Shown here one piece after another: positions 41,143-49,115 of a stretch of DNA of 49,115 nucleotides. The stretch is from Flavipsychrobacter stenotrophus. Its GTDB lineage: Bacteria > Bacteroidota > Bacteroidia > Chitinophagales > Chitinophagaceae. The stretch's first letter is position 1, and each line of letters starts with the position of its first letter. The translations under genes and the position numbers were made by a program. The notes below the pieces were generated by a model. That model was not told the DNA's origin, searched no databases, and saw only the letters and a list, made by a program, of their open reading frames with translations. Where the stretch lies: NCBI GenBank assembly GCA_945902755.1, contig CAMDNC010000003.1, positions 1 to 49,115 of the forward strand, in the 5' to 3' direction.

Positions 41143-41646
41143 TTACCTTAGCCCTTGACCAAAATAACGACAAGTATAGGAAGAAGTATCACGCTCTACT
41201 CTGTAATTAAGCCACAATGAATCGTTGCTGATTCGACCAGTACCAATATAAGTAAGACTGTTGTTGCTGCCTTGAAAAGTAAAAGAATCGACTCCTTGCA
41301 TAGTACACACCGCACTATCATCCATATCGTTAAGTATGTTTTTCATGGTCAACTCTCTAGGGTCTGTTAGCATAGCCCTGAAGTAGATAGGATATACAGC
41401 ATAAAAGGTAGTGTCTTTGTTACATGTATCTCTGCCATTAAATGTTTTTACGAGCTTATCGCGACTCAGCACCTCGCACCTGTCTCCTTCAAATCCTGTG
41501 GGACACACGCACTTTCCCCCGTCGCATGCGCCAAGGTTCATGCAAACAACATTTTCACAAGAATCTTTTTTGCAAGCTGTGTAAGTAATAGCAGAAAACA
41601 AGGCTATAGTAAGCAGAAATGTAAGTATGATATTTCTTTTTGGCAT
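41143..41646 (-). CDS. Lipoprotein with an EGF-like domain
   Basis: A 167-residue protein. The signal (MPKRNIILTFLLTIALFSAITYTACKKD) ends in a lipobox Cys at about residue 25. Right after it is a compact six-cysteine EGF-like module (DSCENVVCMNLGACDGGKCVCPTGFEGDRCE). The remaining 105 residues are beta-rich (AVYPIYFRAMLTDP, DSFTFQGSNNSLTYIGTGRI, SLWLNYRVERDTSS), a layout seen in a set of uncharacterised Bacteroidota lipoproteins. It is likely outer-membrane anchored. Function unknown; no operon partners are visible. Confidence 0.8.
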   Translation of the reverse strand: MPKRNIILTFLLTIALFSAITYTACKKDSCENVVCMNLGACDGGKCVCPTGFEGDRCEVLSRDKLVKTFNGRDTCNKDTTFYAVYPIYFRAMLTDPRELTMKNILNDMDDSAVCTMQGVDSFTFQGSNNSLTYIGTGRISNDSLWLNYRVERDTSSYTCRYFGQGLR

Positions 41647-42190
41647 CTCTTAGGTAATTTTGTACAGCTAAAATATTAAATGTTTACTCAAAGATAGCTT
41701 TCAGAATGATAATTTCCACACTTCGATTGGTAAAATATTCGCTACACGCAGGCAACGTCTATTTGCACCAATCCTAAAATGTTAATGCTTATAAAATGTA
41801 TAGCCCCGTTGTTTCGGGGCTATAAGTTATCACGGTGTCAGGAAACTGAGATATATAATATTAAATAGCCTGAGTTCGTTCTACAAATCTATACTAAATA
41901 GACATTGAAAGTACTAGAAAGTCATCAAAGTATCATACTTATGTTTCTTTTCACAAAGAGTATTTAAATTAAATTATAATAGCATAAGAATGAAATTAAC
42001 TCAGTGCGGTATAGCTGCATCAATATTGAATTCGTGATTGATGATGAATCAACTTATCATTTGTGTTTAAAAAATAGCATGATTATTTCATTTTTATTGA
42101 CCAGATTATGGTTGCAATACAGTTTTACTTACCAGGTACATACTGTATCTTCGTGTTTTGCGTTTAAGAAAGTTCAATCATTTTTTATTC
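41647..42190. other. Long intergenic region with an orphan hairpin
   Basis: About 540 bases between the EGF-like lipoprotein (minus) and porT (plus). The track ORF at 42004-42270 overlaps the porT start and looks spurious. The only clear feature is the hairpin at 41799-41824. No tRNA or promoter of consensus form is evident near porT. Confidence 0.5.
41799..41824 (+). other. Orphan hairpin, possible end of a small RNA
   Basis: TATAGCCCCG and CGGGGCTATA form a perfect 10-bp GC-rich stem with a 6-base loop (TTGTTT), far from any coding end. It lacks a following T-tract. Upstream, GATTGGT (41725-41731) can pair with ACCAATC (41767-41773). A structured small transcript is possible. Confidence 0.4.
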
Positions 42191-42892
42191 ATGCACTTCG
42201 GCAGGTTTGTAATATCATTGGCGTTGGTTATGGTTTGTACGCGGGCTACTGCACAACGCCATATGCTTAGCATGCCCGACCATGATGATAAATTATACTT
42301 CTTCGGAATAACATTTGGCATCAATACTTCCGTTCACCGTATCAACTATTCTACGTCTTTCGCCACAACCGACACATTCAGTCGAATACAACCTTTATGG
42401 CAACCTGGATTCAATTTGGGCTTGCTGGGCAATCTAAGGCTGACTCGCTTCATCGACTTTCGTTTTATTCCCTCTTTGGCTTTTGCCGAAAAGAGGCTGA
42501 TTTACGAATATGGTCCGCCGTCCGACAGTATTGCTAATAGAACTATCGAATCTATTTACATGCACCTGCCATTCCAATTAAAGTTTAAAAGTGACAGGAT
42601 CAATAATTTCAGATTTTATGCACTCACGGGCTTCAAAATTGATTATGATTTGGCAGCTAATGCCCGTTCTAAACGACCAGATGAATTTTTAAAAATCAAT
42701 AATTTCGACTACGGATTTGAACTGGGAGTAGGCTTTGACTTCTTCAACCCTAATTTCATTTTTTCTCCCGAGATAAAATTAAGCCAAGGCCTATCTAATC
42801 AGCTTTTCCCTGATAGAGGTCTACAGCTTACCAATGCCATAGACCGTCTTAGCACTCGCATGATAGTGATTTCAATACATCTGCAAGGTTAA
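42191..42892 (+). CDS. porT: Type IX secretion outer-membrane protein PorT/SprT
   Basis: From the ATG at 42191 (MHFGRFVISLALVMVCTRATAQ, a signal peptide) the product is 233 residues. The body is a small outer-membrane beta-barrel of the PorT/SprT family: MPDHDDKLYFFGITFGIN near the N-terminus, GFNLGLLGNLRLTRFIDFRFIPSLAFAEKRLIYEY, SIYMHLPFQLKFKSDRINNFRFYALTGFKIDYDLAANARSKRPDEFLKI, YGFELGVGFDFFNPNFIFSPEIKLSQGL and the C-terminal RMIVISIHLQG. PorT is required for T9SS protein export and gliding in this phylum. It fits the many T9SS cargo proteins in the window. The track start at 42158 is a TTG and less likely. Confidence 0.92.
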   Translation: MHFGRFVISLALVMVCTRATAQRHMLSMPDHDDKLYFFGITFGINTSVHRINYSTSFATTDTFSRIQPLWQPGFNLGLLGNLRLTRFIDFRFIPSLAFAEKRLIYEYGPPSDSIANRTIESIYMHLPFQLKFKSDRINNFRFYALTGFKIDYDLAANARSKRPDEFLKINNFDYGFELGVGFDFFNPNFIFSPEIKLSQGLSNQLFPDRGLQLTNAIDRLSTRMIVISIHLQG

Positions 42893-42919
42893 ACACTTTG
42901 CTTTAACATACCGTTCCAC

Positions 42920-42949
42920 TTTGCTACACAGCAAATACAATTACCTTTG
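42920..42949 (+). promoter_or_regulatory. Bacteroidota-type promoter of the thiolase gene
   Basis: TTTG at 42920-42923, an 18-base spacer and TACCTTTG at 42942-42949 fit the TTG-N17-23-TAnnTTTG consensus. It lies 38 bases upstream of the ATG at 42988. Confidence 0.68.
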
Positions 42950-42987
42950 CGACCTACACACAAACTAAATCAAAAAACTACACCGTT

Positions 42988-44196
42988 ATGATGAATGAAG
43001 CATATGTAGTGGATGGTATACGCACTCCCATTGGCAATATTCGCGGAACACTATCTGGTATCAGAGCCGACGATATGGCAGCACTGGTGTTGAAAGAACT
43101 TGTAACCCGCAACCCTAATATACCAGCTCAAGACATAGACGATGTAATATTGGGATGCCACAATCAGGCAGGTGAGGACAACCGAAACGTAGCCCGAATG
43201 GCTCTGCTACTAGCTGGTATACCATGGAGTGTACCTGGCGAAACCATCAACCGATTGTGTGCATCGGGCATGTCGGCAATTATCAATGCCGCTCGTGCTA
43301 TAAAGGCTGGCGATGGCGATGTATTTATTGCAGGCGGCATGGAGCACATGACCCGCAGCCCATGGGTAATAGCCAAAACTTCGCAACCTTTTGGTGGCGA
43401 TGCGCAGATGTTCGACAGCAGTTTTGGATGGCGTTTTGTTAATCCTCGTATGCACGAACTTTATGGCACAGACCCAATGGGTATTACTGCCGAAAATGTA
43501 GCTGTAATGTACAACATAAGCCGAGAGGACCAAGACCTTTTTGCCTACCGTTCGCAACAAAAAGCCGCTGCAGCACAGCAGTCTGGCAGGCTGGCAGAAG
43601 AGATAACTGCTGTAACCATGCCGCAGAAAAAGGGAGACCCAATAGTTGTGACCAAAGATGAGTTTATAAAACCCACAACTACAGTAGAAAAACTAGGTCA
43701 ACTAAAACCATCGTTTAGCAAAACTGGCACCGTTACCGCTGGCAACGCATCGGGGCTCAATGATGGTGCCGCCGCTGTCTACATACTTTCTGGCAATGCA
43801 CTCGATAAATATGGCGTCACCCCCAAGGCACGTATAGTAAGCTCGGCAGTAGTGGGCGTAGAACCCCGCATAATGGGCATAGGCCCAGTAGGTGCTACCC
43901 AAAAAGCGCTAGCCAAAGCTGGTCTTACACTCAATGACATAGATATCATAGAGCTCAATGAGGCATTTGCAGCTCAGAGCTTGGCTTGTACTCGGCTGCT
44001 AGGCATAGCCGATGATGACCCACGTGTAAATCCTAATGGTGGCGCAATAGCATTGGGACACCCACTGGGTATGACAGGGGCTAGAATAGTGCAAAGTGCC
44101 GCTCTTGAACTACACAAACAAGGAAAACGCTACGCACTGGCTACTATGTGCATAGGCTTGGGTCAGGGCTATGCAGTGATACTAGAGCGCGTGTAA
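42988..44196 (+). CDS. Acetyl-CoA acyltransferase, 3-oxoadipyl-CoA thiolase-like
   Basis: A 402-residue thiolase. Catalytic residues are Cys91 (INRLCASGMSA), His358 (GGAIALGHPLGMTGAR) and Cys388 (ATMCIGLGQG). Many segments match PaaJ/PcaF closely (DGIRTPIG, DDVILGCHNQAGEDNRNVARMA, GWRFVNPRM, ISREDQDLFAYRSQQ, ARIVSSAVVGVEPRIMG, RYALATMCIGLGQGYAVILERV). This favours 3-oxoadipyl-CoA thiolase, acting at the end of phenylacetate or beta-ketoadipate degradation, over a plain AtoB thiolase. No paa or pca genes lie alongside, so a beta-oxidation or biosynthetic role remains possible. It has its own promoter. An alternative start is the second Met. Confidence 0.92.
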   Translation: MMNEAYVVDGIRTPIGNIRGTLSGIRADDMAALVLKELVTRNPNIPAQDIDDVILGCHNQAGEDNRNVARMALLLAGIPWSVPGETINRLCASGMSAIINAARAIKAGDGDVFIAGGMEHMTRSPWVIAKTSQPFGGDAQMFDSSFGWRFVNPRMHELYGTDPMGITAENVAVMYNISREDQDLFAYRSQQKAAAAQQSGRLAEEITAVTMPQKKGDPIVVTKDEFIKPTTTVEKLGQLKPSFSKTGTVTAGNASGLNDGAAAVYILSGNALDKYGVTPKARIVSSAVVGVEPRIMGIGPVGATQKALAKAGLTLNDIDIIELNEAFAAQSLACTRLLGIADDDPRVNPNGGAIALGHPLGMTGARIVQSAALELHKQGKRYALATMCIGLGQGYAVILERV

Positions 44197-44202
44197 TAAC
44201 AG

Positions 44203-45225
44203 CTACCGGGTAGAAAAGTACACTATCACCGGAAAATGGTCGCTGTATCCGTTTATCCAATAGGTGCCTTTGAACGAACGATAAGGCTCCCCTTCTTTTC
44301 CTTTATACTTATCTATTATATAGTCTGGTTTAAAAACCTCTGCTCTGTCGTAGCAGAGGTTTTTGCATTGTACCAGTGAGCCCGACACAATTATTTGGTC
44401 AAACAGATTCCATTTTTTCTTATAAACCTCTGTACCTCCACCATTGTTATATATAGCCGCGTATGGGTTGTAAAATCCCTTATTAGCTACACTTTTTTTG
44501 TCTGCTACAGCCCCCAGTGTTTTTGTTACACTTTCATCATCAGGGTTATCATTGAGGTCGCCCATTACTATTACTTTCGCATTGCTATTTTTCTTCCACA
44601 GTGCCTCTGCTAGGTTCTTATTTACAATAGCCGCTATCTTTCTTTTAGGTGCACTAGCCTCATCGCCCCCCCTGCGCGATGGCCAATGATTTACCAGCAC
44701 AGTCACAGTATCACCACCCATCACTCCCGTGGCCTGCAGTGCATCGCGGGTCACTACCTTGCCACCGGTACCAGCGATATTGATGGACACGGGCTTGCTG
44801 TTAATGAGTCTGAACCTAACTGGGTCATACACCAATGCGACATTTATCCCCCTTGGGTCTGGCCCATCATACCATACATACTTGTACTTTCTCGCAGCTA
44901 TCTGTGGCTCATTTATCAGATCTCTCAGTACCTTACTATTTTCCACCTCCGCCAATCCTATTATAGCTAGTCCTTTTGGGTCACCCATGTCCTTTACCAC
45001 TCTGGCTATATTGTGTAGCTTCTGTTTGTATATACGTTCTGTATACTTATATTTTCCCTCTGGTGTGAATTCATCATCATCTTTCAGCGGATTATTTTCT
45101 GTGTCAAAAAAATTCTCACAATTATAAAATGCAACCCCAATAAGCTTGTTAGTTTGCTGTGCAATAGCCTCAAAACTGAAGAGAAAAAGGGCTAAAAAAA
45201 CAGATACAGAACGCACAAAAAACAT
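44203..45225 (-). CDS. Secreted endonuclease/exonuclease/phosphatase family protein
   Basis: A 340-residue protein with a signal peptide (VRSVSVFLALFLFSFEAIAQ). The EEP fold is shown by IGVAFYNCENFFDTE, LAIIGLAEVENSKVLRDLI (metal-binding Glu), VLVNHWPSRRGGDE (His), KVIVMGDLNDNPDDESV (Asp and Asn), and the C-terminal NGYSDHFPVIVYF (Asp-His pair). All key metal and catalytic positions are present. It probably acts outside the cytoplasm as a phosphodiesterase or DNase, perhaps in phosphate or nucleotide scavenging. It is convergent with the thiolase, 6 bases between stops. Confidence 0.9.
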   Translation of the reverse strand: MFFVRSVSVFLALFLFSFEAIAQQTNKLIGVAFYNCENFFDTENNPLKDDDEFTPEGKYKYTERIYKQKLHNIARVVKDMGDPKGLAIIGLAEVENSKVLRDLINEPQIAARKYKYVWYDGPDPRGINVALVYDPVRFRLINSKPVSINIAGTGGKVVTRDALQATGVMGGDTVTVLVNHWPSRRGGDEASAPKRKIAAIVNKNLAEALWKKNSNAKVIVMGDLNDNPDDESVTKTLGAVADKKSVANKGFYNPYAAIYNNGGGTEVYKKKWNLFDQIIVSGSLVQCKNLCYDRAEVFKPDYIIDKYKGKEGEPYRSFKGTYWINGYSDHFPVIVYFSTR

Positions 45226-45286
45226 AATATAATAGTGATTAGGGTGTTAAGAAAAATGTTTACTTTTCACAAAAATACACGCTACA

Positions 45287-45796
45287 ATGCCACTTAACGA
45301 ATCTTTGATCGCAGAATTAACGGAAGAAGCTGCAAACACCCGTAAAATACTACAACTGGTGCCCCTTGACAAAGCAGACTGGAAACCCCACACTGTGTCT
45401 ATGCCCTTGGGTGCGCTAGCAGTACACATTGCTGAAATACCAGGATGGACAGCTATGACACTGCATACGGATGGAATAGACTTTGCCAAAATGGACTTCA
45501 AACCAAGGAAAGCTGCAACTACCGAAGAGCTAATAAACATGCTTGAAGAAAATGTAGCAAAAGCAATGGCCGCACTACAAAACAGCAAAGATGATGACTA
45601 CGAAAAAAGCTGGACTATGCGCACTGGGGAAACCATTCACTTCGTGTTACCGAAAAGCACCGTAATACGCACCTATTCATACAACCACCTTGTGCACCAT
45701 CGTGCACAGCTTGGCGTTTATCTTCGCTTATTAAACATTCCATTACCTGGCTTTTATGGCCCCACTGCCGATGAGATGGCAGCTTTTGGGAAGTAA
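45287..45796 (+). CDS. DinB superfamily protein
   Basis: A 169-residue four-helix-bundle protein. The metal-binding histidines of the family are visible: ALAVHIAEIPGW and YNHLVHHRAQLGVYLRLL near the C-terminus. The start NESLIAELTEEAANTRKILQLVPLDKADWKPH matches DinB-like proteins, where the ATPKPD/WxPH element leads into the first His helix. Members are stress-induced in Bacillus and include thiol-dependent transferases; the substrate here is unknown. Cytoplasmic. It is divergent from the secreted nuclease gene and has a strong terminator. Confidence 0.9.
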   Translation: MPLNESLIAELTEEAANTRKILQLVPLDKADWKPHTVSMPLGALAVHIAEIPGWTAMTLHTDGIDFAKMDFKPRKAATTEELINMLEENVAKAMAALQNSKDDDYEKSWTMRTGETIHFVLPKSTVIRTYSYNHLVHHRAQLGVYLRLLNIPLPGFYGPTADEMAAFGK

Positions 45797-45814
45797 GCTT
45801 GATAATTTTTACAC

Positions 45815-45858
45815 AAAAAAATGGATCGTTTCTCTTTGCAGAACGGTCCATTTTTTTT
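45815..45858 (+). terminator. Rho-independent terminator of the DinB gene
   Basis: ATGGATCGTT and AACGGTCCAT form a 10-bp stem (one G-U), extended by flanking A7/T8 runs, with an 11-base loop, 18 bases after the stop. Confidence 0.9.
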
Positions 45859-45914
45859 GCAATACCATGTGAATGTACTAATTTCATATTTCAATTTTAT
45901 TTATCACCCACCAT

Positions 45915-47423
45915 ATGAAAAAAATCACCACCCTATTATTTTGTTTTTTTAGTGCATTGTTCGCCACTGCCCAAAACTACAACTGCATCCAGCCCGAACG
46001 CAAAAGCTATTTTATAAATGAAATAGGCTATTTAAGAGGCATACGTATTGATTCAGTAAATGAGCAACCAGAATATAAAATATTTTACCCCTTCCATACT
46101 CCACGCAAATACTGGGATATGTTTTTCGAATATGGAGTGGATGGTGCTGATGATACAGCAGGCGGTAGCTGGCTAGGCAAAAAAATTATTAGCCAAAACG
46201 ACGGCACATATTTATTCAATACATTCTTTGGTGATACAGTGGTTATAAAAACACAAGCCTCACTGGGAGAATCTTGGGTATTATTAAACGACACCAGTTT
46301 GATTTATTATAAAGCAACTGTCACATCTAAATCAGCAAGAATAATAAAAGGCACATTAGACTCAGTTAAGGTCATAACAGTAAGAGCATATCACCAGGTC
46401 ACAGGACTTATAGATAATGACCCAGTCAACAACCTGCGAATAATAATTAGCAAGAACTATGGATTTTATGAAGTCTTTGATTTGCATATGTTCCCACATA
46501 GGCTGGTAAAACCAAAAACACCTCCTCCCGGCGTTTACGACTACGATTATGATACTTACGACTATTTTTTTGAGCTTTCCGATAAACAACAATTCTATCT
46601 TACAGAATTATACATACCTAGAAATGAAGAATTTTACAATTACAAAGTAGGTGACATCTTGCAAACCAGTGAAAACATCACTACCACAATTTCCACAGAA
46701 TCAATTTATCTAACAAACGAAGTAATAAGAATTGACTCCACTTATTCCGATAAAATAATCTACACATACAACACAGTATCTCGCAGACAAAAAAGTGAAT
46801 GGGGAGTTCATTATTACATTGACACAACTACTTATTACGAAAGTGGTTTCGTTGCACATTTCGGTGTATCTACAATTTTCGACACCACACTTATGCCAGA
46901 AGAACACGGCAATTACTCTATTTATCATTATTTACCCAACGATAGCTCTTATTGCACAGTAAGCACAAAGTATTCGCGAACTACAGTGGAAAGAATTGCT
47001 TTCGGTGATGAATATACTGGATGCACCCAAAACCTAACATTAAAAATAGATGTAGGAGAAGTTAAATCTAGCAATTGTCAAAATGCTATATACTCTAACC
47101 AACATTTGATGTCAATAAAAAGAAATTCAGGACTATGTCAAGAATCTTCTACTACCCCTATTTCTACTGCTGTTGTAATTGCCAACAACAGCATCAAACT
47201 ATACCCAAACCCTGCCAACAAAGAAGTAAAGATTGACCTACCTGATAATGACATTTACAGCATTTCTATATCATCTTACGTAGGGCAAATAATGTACCAA
47301 AACGATAAATGCACTAACACCCACACCGTAAATACAGAAAACCTACCTACTGGTTTGTATGTGGTGTATGTAACCGACAAAAACGGCTCTAAAACCATTT
47401 CCAAACTATCTATTACACACTAA
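45915..47423 (+). CDS. T9SS-exported protein, first of a tandem paralogous pair
   Basis: A 502-residue protein with a signal peptide (MKKITTLLFCFFSALFATAQ). It starts NYNCIQPERKSYFINEIGYLRGIRID and contains WLGKKIISQNDGTYLFNTFFGDTVVIKTQASLGESW and ISKNYGFYEVFDLHMFPHRLVKP, followed by a beta-rich region with LMPEEHGNYSIYHYLPNDSSYC. The C-terminal 75 residues (IKLYPNPANKEVKIDLP, SSYVGQIMYQND, LPTGLYVVYVTDKNGSKTISKLSITH) are a type A T9SS sorting domain. The next gene encodes a homologue and starts 11 bases later. Function unknown. Confidence 0.88.
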   Translation: MKKITTLLFCFFSALFATAQNYNCIQPERKSYFINEIGYLRGIRIDSVNEQPEYKIFYPFHTPRKYWDMFFEYGVDGADDTAGGSWLGKKIISQNDGTYLFNTFFGDTVVIKTQASLGESWVLLNDTSLIYYKATVTSKSARIIKGTLDSVKVITVRAYHQVTGLIDNDPVNNLRIIISKNYGFYEVFDLHMFPHRLVKPKTPPPGVYDYDYDTYDYFFELSDKQQFYLTELYIPRNEEFYNYKVGDILQTSENITTTISTESIYLTNEVIRIDSTYSDKIIYTYNTVSRRQKSEWGVHYYIDTTTYYESGFVAHFGVSTIFDTTLMPEEHGNYSIYHYLPNDSSYCTVSTKYSRTTVERIAFGDEYTGCTQNLTLKIDVGEVKSSNCQNAIYSNQHLMSIKRNSGLCQESSTTPISTAVVIANNSIKLYPNPANKEVKIDLPDNDIYSISISSYVGQIMYQNDKCTNTHTVNTENLPTGLYVVYVTDKNGSKTISKLSITH

Positions 47424-47434
47424 TTACTATTTCT

Positions 47435-48964
47435 ATGAAACAACTATTTACACTTTTGGCAATCTTTATCGCATACACTGCCTCCGCACAAAACTATAAT
47501 TGCATACAGCCTGGTGCAATAAAACACTTCCTCAACAGCTATGGGTATGTGCGTGGCATAAAAACCGATACAGCTTTCGTTTCGCCCGACTCAATAGTAT
47601 GTCACCTATTTCGCACACCCAGAGGCTTATACCCATATGGCTCAGACAGTACTTATTCGCTCGACCCTGATGGTGCATCTTGGCTGGGCAAAAGAACGGT
47701 ACAATATGCCAATGGCACATTTATGACCAATAATATATGGGGAGATACCGTAGTCATACATACACAAGCCAATATAGGTGACACTTGGATTTTTTATAAC
47801 GATGCTTCGCAGCGCAAATATGTAGCCGAAATGATAGGTATAGGCTATATATCATTAGGCGCTCCCGATACTGTAAAAAAAATACTTATCACAGCTTACG
47901 ATGACTCAGGTATTGTATATTCAGATCCTTGCAATTTCATGCAAATACAGATTAGCAAAAATAATGGCTTTTACAAAGTTTTTGACCTCTATACTTTCCC
48001 CTATCGCCAGCCCAACAACGTTTATACAATGGGCAACGATTACTTTCTCGATAAGATTTGCTCAAAATCTACCCCTGCTATACCTAATGCAGAAAACTCA
48101 ATTTTCACACAAATTACGTCCTTTGCGAATCCATACTACAGCTACCTATATCAGTACACTACAGGGTATGAGTATCAGTATAGTATTTGTAGTAAAAGTC
48201 ATCCAGGCAACGGTATTTATCCATATCAATATCTTTTCTTTCGCATAACTAGCCAAACCTCCACACCTACTCACATACAATATAACTATTCAGGATGGCT
48301 ATTAAACCAATCATACACTGAACCATATGTATCCAACTTCAATTATCCATATACAAAAAGCGATGTAACAGGATCCACCTTCATTCCTCAGGGCACAGTA
48401 TTCAAACAACCTGATTTATTACCCGAAGAAACAGGACAAACAGAAATTATGTATTACTTCCCTACCAATAATGAGCTATGTAGTAGCACACCCAAATATG
48501 CCATACAAGTAAGCAATATGGTGGGTAGCACATGGTACAACCACTTTGATAGCTCTGCTGCCGAAAAAACCTATAAACTTAATCTGGGTTTGGTAAAACA
48601 CCTAGAGCGCAAAGGCATTAACAGACTACTAGATACTACGCTTGTTTATTACCGTAAGTCCACAACTTGCAACAAATTAATGTACCCCACTTCAATATCA
48701 ACAATAAACGAAGACAAGATAAACCTATACAGTATATATCCATCTCCCGCCGACGATGAAATAAATATTGCTGCAAAAACCACCGACAAATATGATTTGG
48801 CAATTTTTGACATTATGGGTAAATGTGTGCGAAACATCGTGGCTACCTATGGCGAAATAACGATTCCCACCCACGATTGGGCAAGTGGCATTTATGTAGT
48901 AAAAATAAAGTCAGGAAATGGCTACTACCAACAGACAATATCTATAAAACATGTTGTCAATTAA
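47435..48964 (+). CDS. T9SS-exported protein, second of a tandem paralogous pair
   Basis: A 509-residue protein with a signal peptide (MKQLFTLLAIFIAYTASAQ). It shares its layout with the preceding product: NYNCIQPGAIKHFLNSYGYVRGIKTD, WLGKRTVQYANGTFMTNNIWGDTVVIHTQANIGDTW, IQISKNNGFYKVFDLYTFPYRQP, LLPEETGQTEIMYYFPTNNELC. The middle region has diverged (Tyr-rich, YLYQYTTGYEYQYSIC). The C-terminus (YSIYPSPADDEINIAAK, IFDIMGKCVRNIV, WASGIYVVKIKSGNGYYQQTISIKH) is a type A T9SS sorting domain with PSP in place of PNP. The 11-base spacing suggests one transcript with the first copy. Confidence 0.88.
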   Translation: MKQLFTLLAIFIAYTASAQNYNCIQPGAIKHFLNSYGYVRGIKTDTAFVSPDSIVCHLFRTPRGLYPYGSDSTYSLDPDGASWLGKRTVQYANGTFMTNNIWGDTVVIHTQANIGDTWIFYNDASQRKYVAEMIGIGYISLGAPDTVKKILITAYDDSGIVYSDPCNFMQIQISKNNGFYKVFDLYTFPYRQPNNVYTMGNDYFLDKICSKSTPAIPNAENSIFTQITSFANPYYSYLYQYTTGYEYQYSICSKSHPGNGIYPYQYLFFRITSQTSTPTHIQYNYSGWLLNQSYTEPYVSNFNYPYTKSDVTGSTFIPQGTVFKQPDLLPEETGQTEIMYYFPTNNELCSSTPKYAIQVSNMVGSTWYNHFDSSAAEKTYKLNLGLVKHLERKGINRLLDTTLVYYRKSTTCNKLMYPTSISTINEDKINLYSIYPSPADDEINIAAKTTDKYDLAIFDIMGKCVRNIVATYGEITIPTHDWASGIYVVKIKSGNGYYQQTISIKHVVN

Positions 48965-49015
48965 TAACTGCGCCAAAAACCGCTTACTAGATGTTCCAAA
49001 TATTCATAACCCCAC

Positions 49016-49115
49016 CTATTCCTCCTCCCGCATTGCCTTCCATTCACTTCTATGCTTGCGAAGTGGATGCTGTTTCGATTTATTGAAAATCATCATGCCG
49101 TTTTCCCTACCGGCT
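49016..49115 (-). CDS. Possible C-terminal end of a gene entering from the right edge
   Basis: On the minus strand an open frame enters from the right edge and ends at TAG (49016-49018), reading AGRENGMMIFNKSKQHPLRK then HRSEWKAMREEE. The Lys/Arg/Glu-rich ending resembles a real protein C-terminus, and the direction would be convergent with the T9SS cargo gene. Only about 32 codons are visible, so this is tentative. Confidence 0.3.
   Translation of the reverse strand, partial: AGRENGMMIFNKSKQHPLRKHRSEWKAMREEE

Noticed and set aside
42004-42270. 88-residue plus-strand ORF overlapping the porT start
   Set aside because: It has no recognisable features and extends into porT in another frame; the porT frame has signal peptide and family motifs.

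Overview
The window looks like a chromosomal stretch of a Bacteroidota bacterium, probably Chitinophagia- or Sphingobacteriia-like. The evidence is an AT-rich base composition, several secreted proteins with type IX secretion (T9SS) type A or type B sorting domains, a PorT/SprT homologue, families largely confined to this phylum (DUF4294 and others), and promoters of the TTG-N18-22-TAnnTTTG form used by the Bacteroidota housekeeping sigma factor. I see no tRNA or rRNA gene, insertion sequence, prophage or CRISPR array.

Layout. 1-9.5 kb: the N-terminal part of a large secreted repeat protein running off the left edge, a GNAT acetyltransferase, a T9SS cargo protein, small membrane and lipoprotein genes, a DUF4294 protein, a DCC-type thiol oxidoreductase, a periplasmic-binding-fold protein and a transglutaminase-like protein. 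9.7-13.2 kb: an effector-binding-like small protein, a five-Ig-domain lipoprotein and a glycosyltransferase with a clear promoter. 13.2-15.6 kb: the most distinctive locus, a three-gene minus-strand operon encoding a lipid-anchored protein-glutaminase, a standalone lipoprotein that resembles only the inhibitory pro-region of such enzymes, and a third secreted protein of unknown function. 17.5-21.5 kb: the ribosomal alpha operon infA-rpmJ-rpsM-rpsK-rpsD-rpoA-rplQ, with hairpins at most gene junctions and no secY or map in front of infA. 21.7-28.5 kb: a conserved hypothetical, a FlaA1/CapD-type nucleotide-sugar dehydratase, and a 1123-residue PKD-domain surface protein with a type B sorting domain.

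28.9-37.7 kb: aconitase, a TPR hybrid histidine kinase with receiver and HPt domains followed by an AhpE-like peroxiredoxin, a second T9SS cargo protein paralogous to the one at 2.2 kb, and a DPM1-like glycosyltransferase. 37.7-45.8 kb: a SPOR protein, deoxyribose-phosphate aldolase, NADP-type isocitrate dehydrogenase, a bacilliredoxin, an EGF-like lipoprotein, PorT, a PaaJ/PcaF-like thiolase, a secreted endonuclease/exonuclease/phosphatase protein and a DinB-like protein. 45.9-49 kb: two tandem paralogous T9SS cargo proteins.

Most genes are single or two-gene units of housekeeping or envelope function. Secreted proteins, with PorT as part of their export machinery, are the common theme. The best candidate for an undescribed system is the protein-glutaminase operon, in which a separate prodomain-like lipoprotein could act in trans as inhibitor, chaperone or immunity factor for a secreted protein-deamidating enzyme. 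All identifications come from reading the sequence and remembered family motifs; no database search was run.
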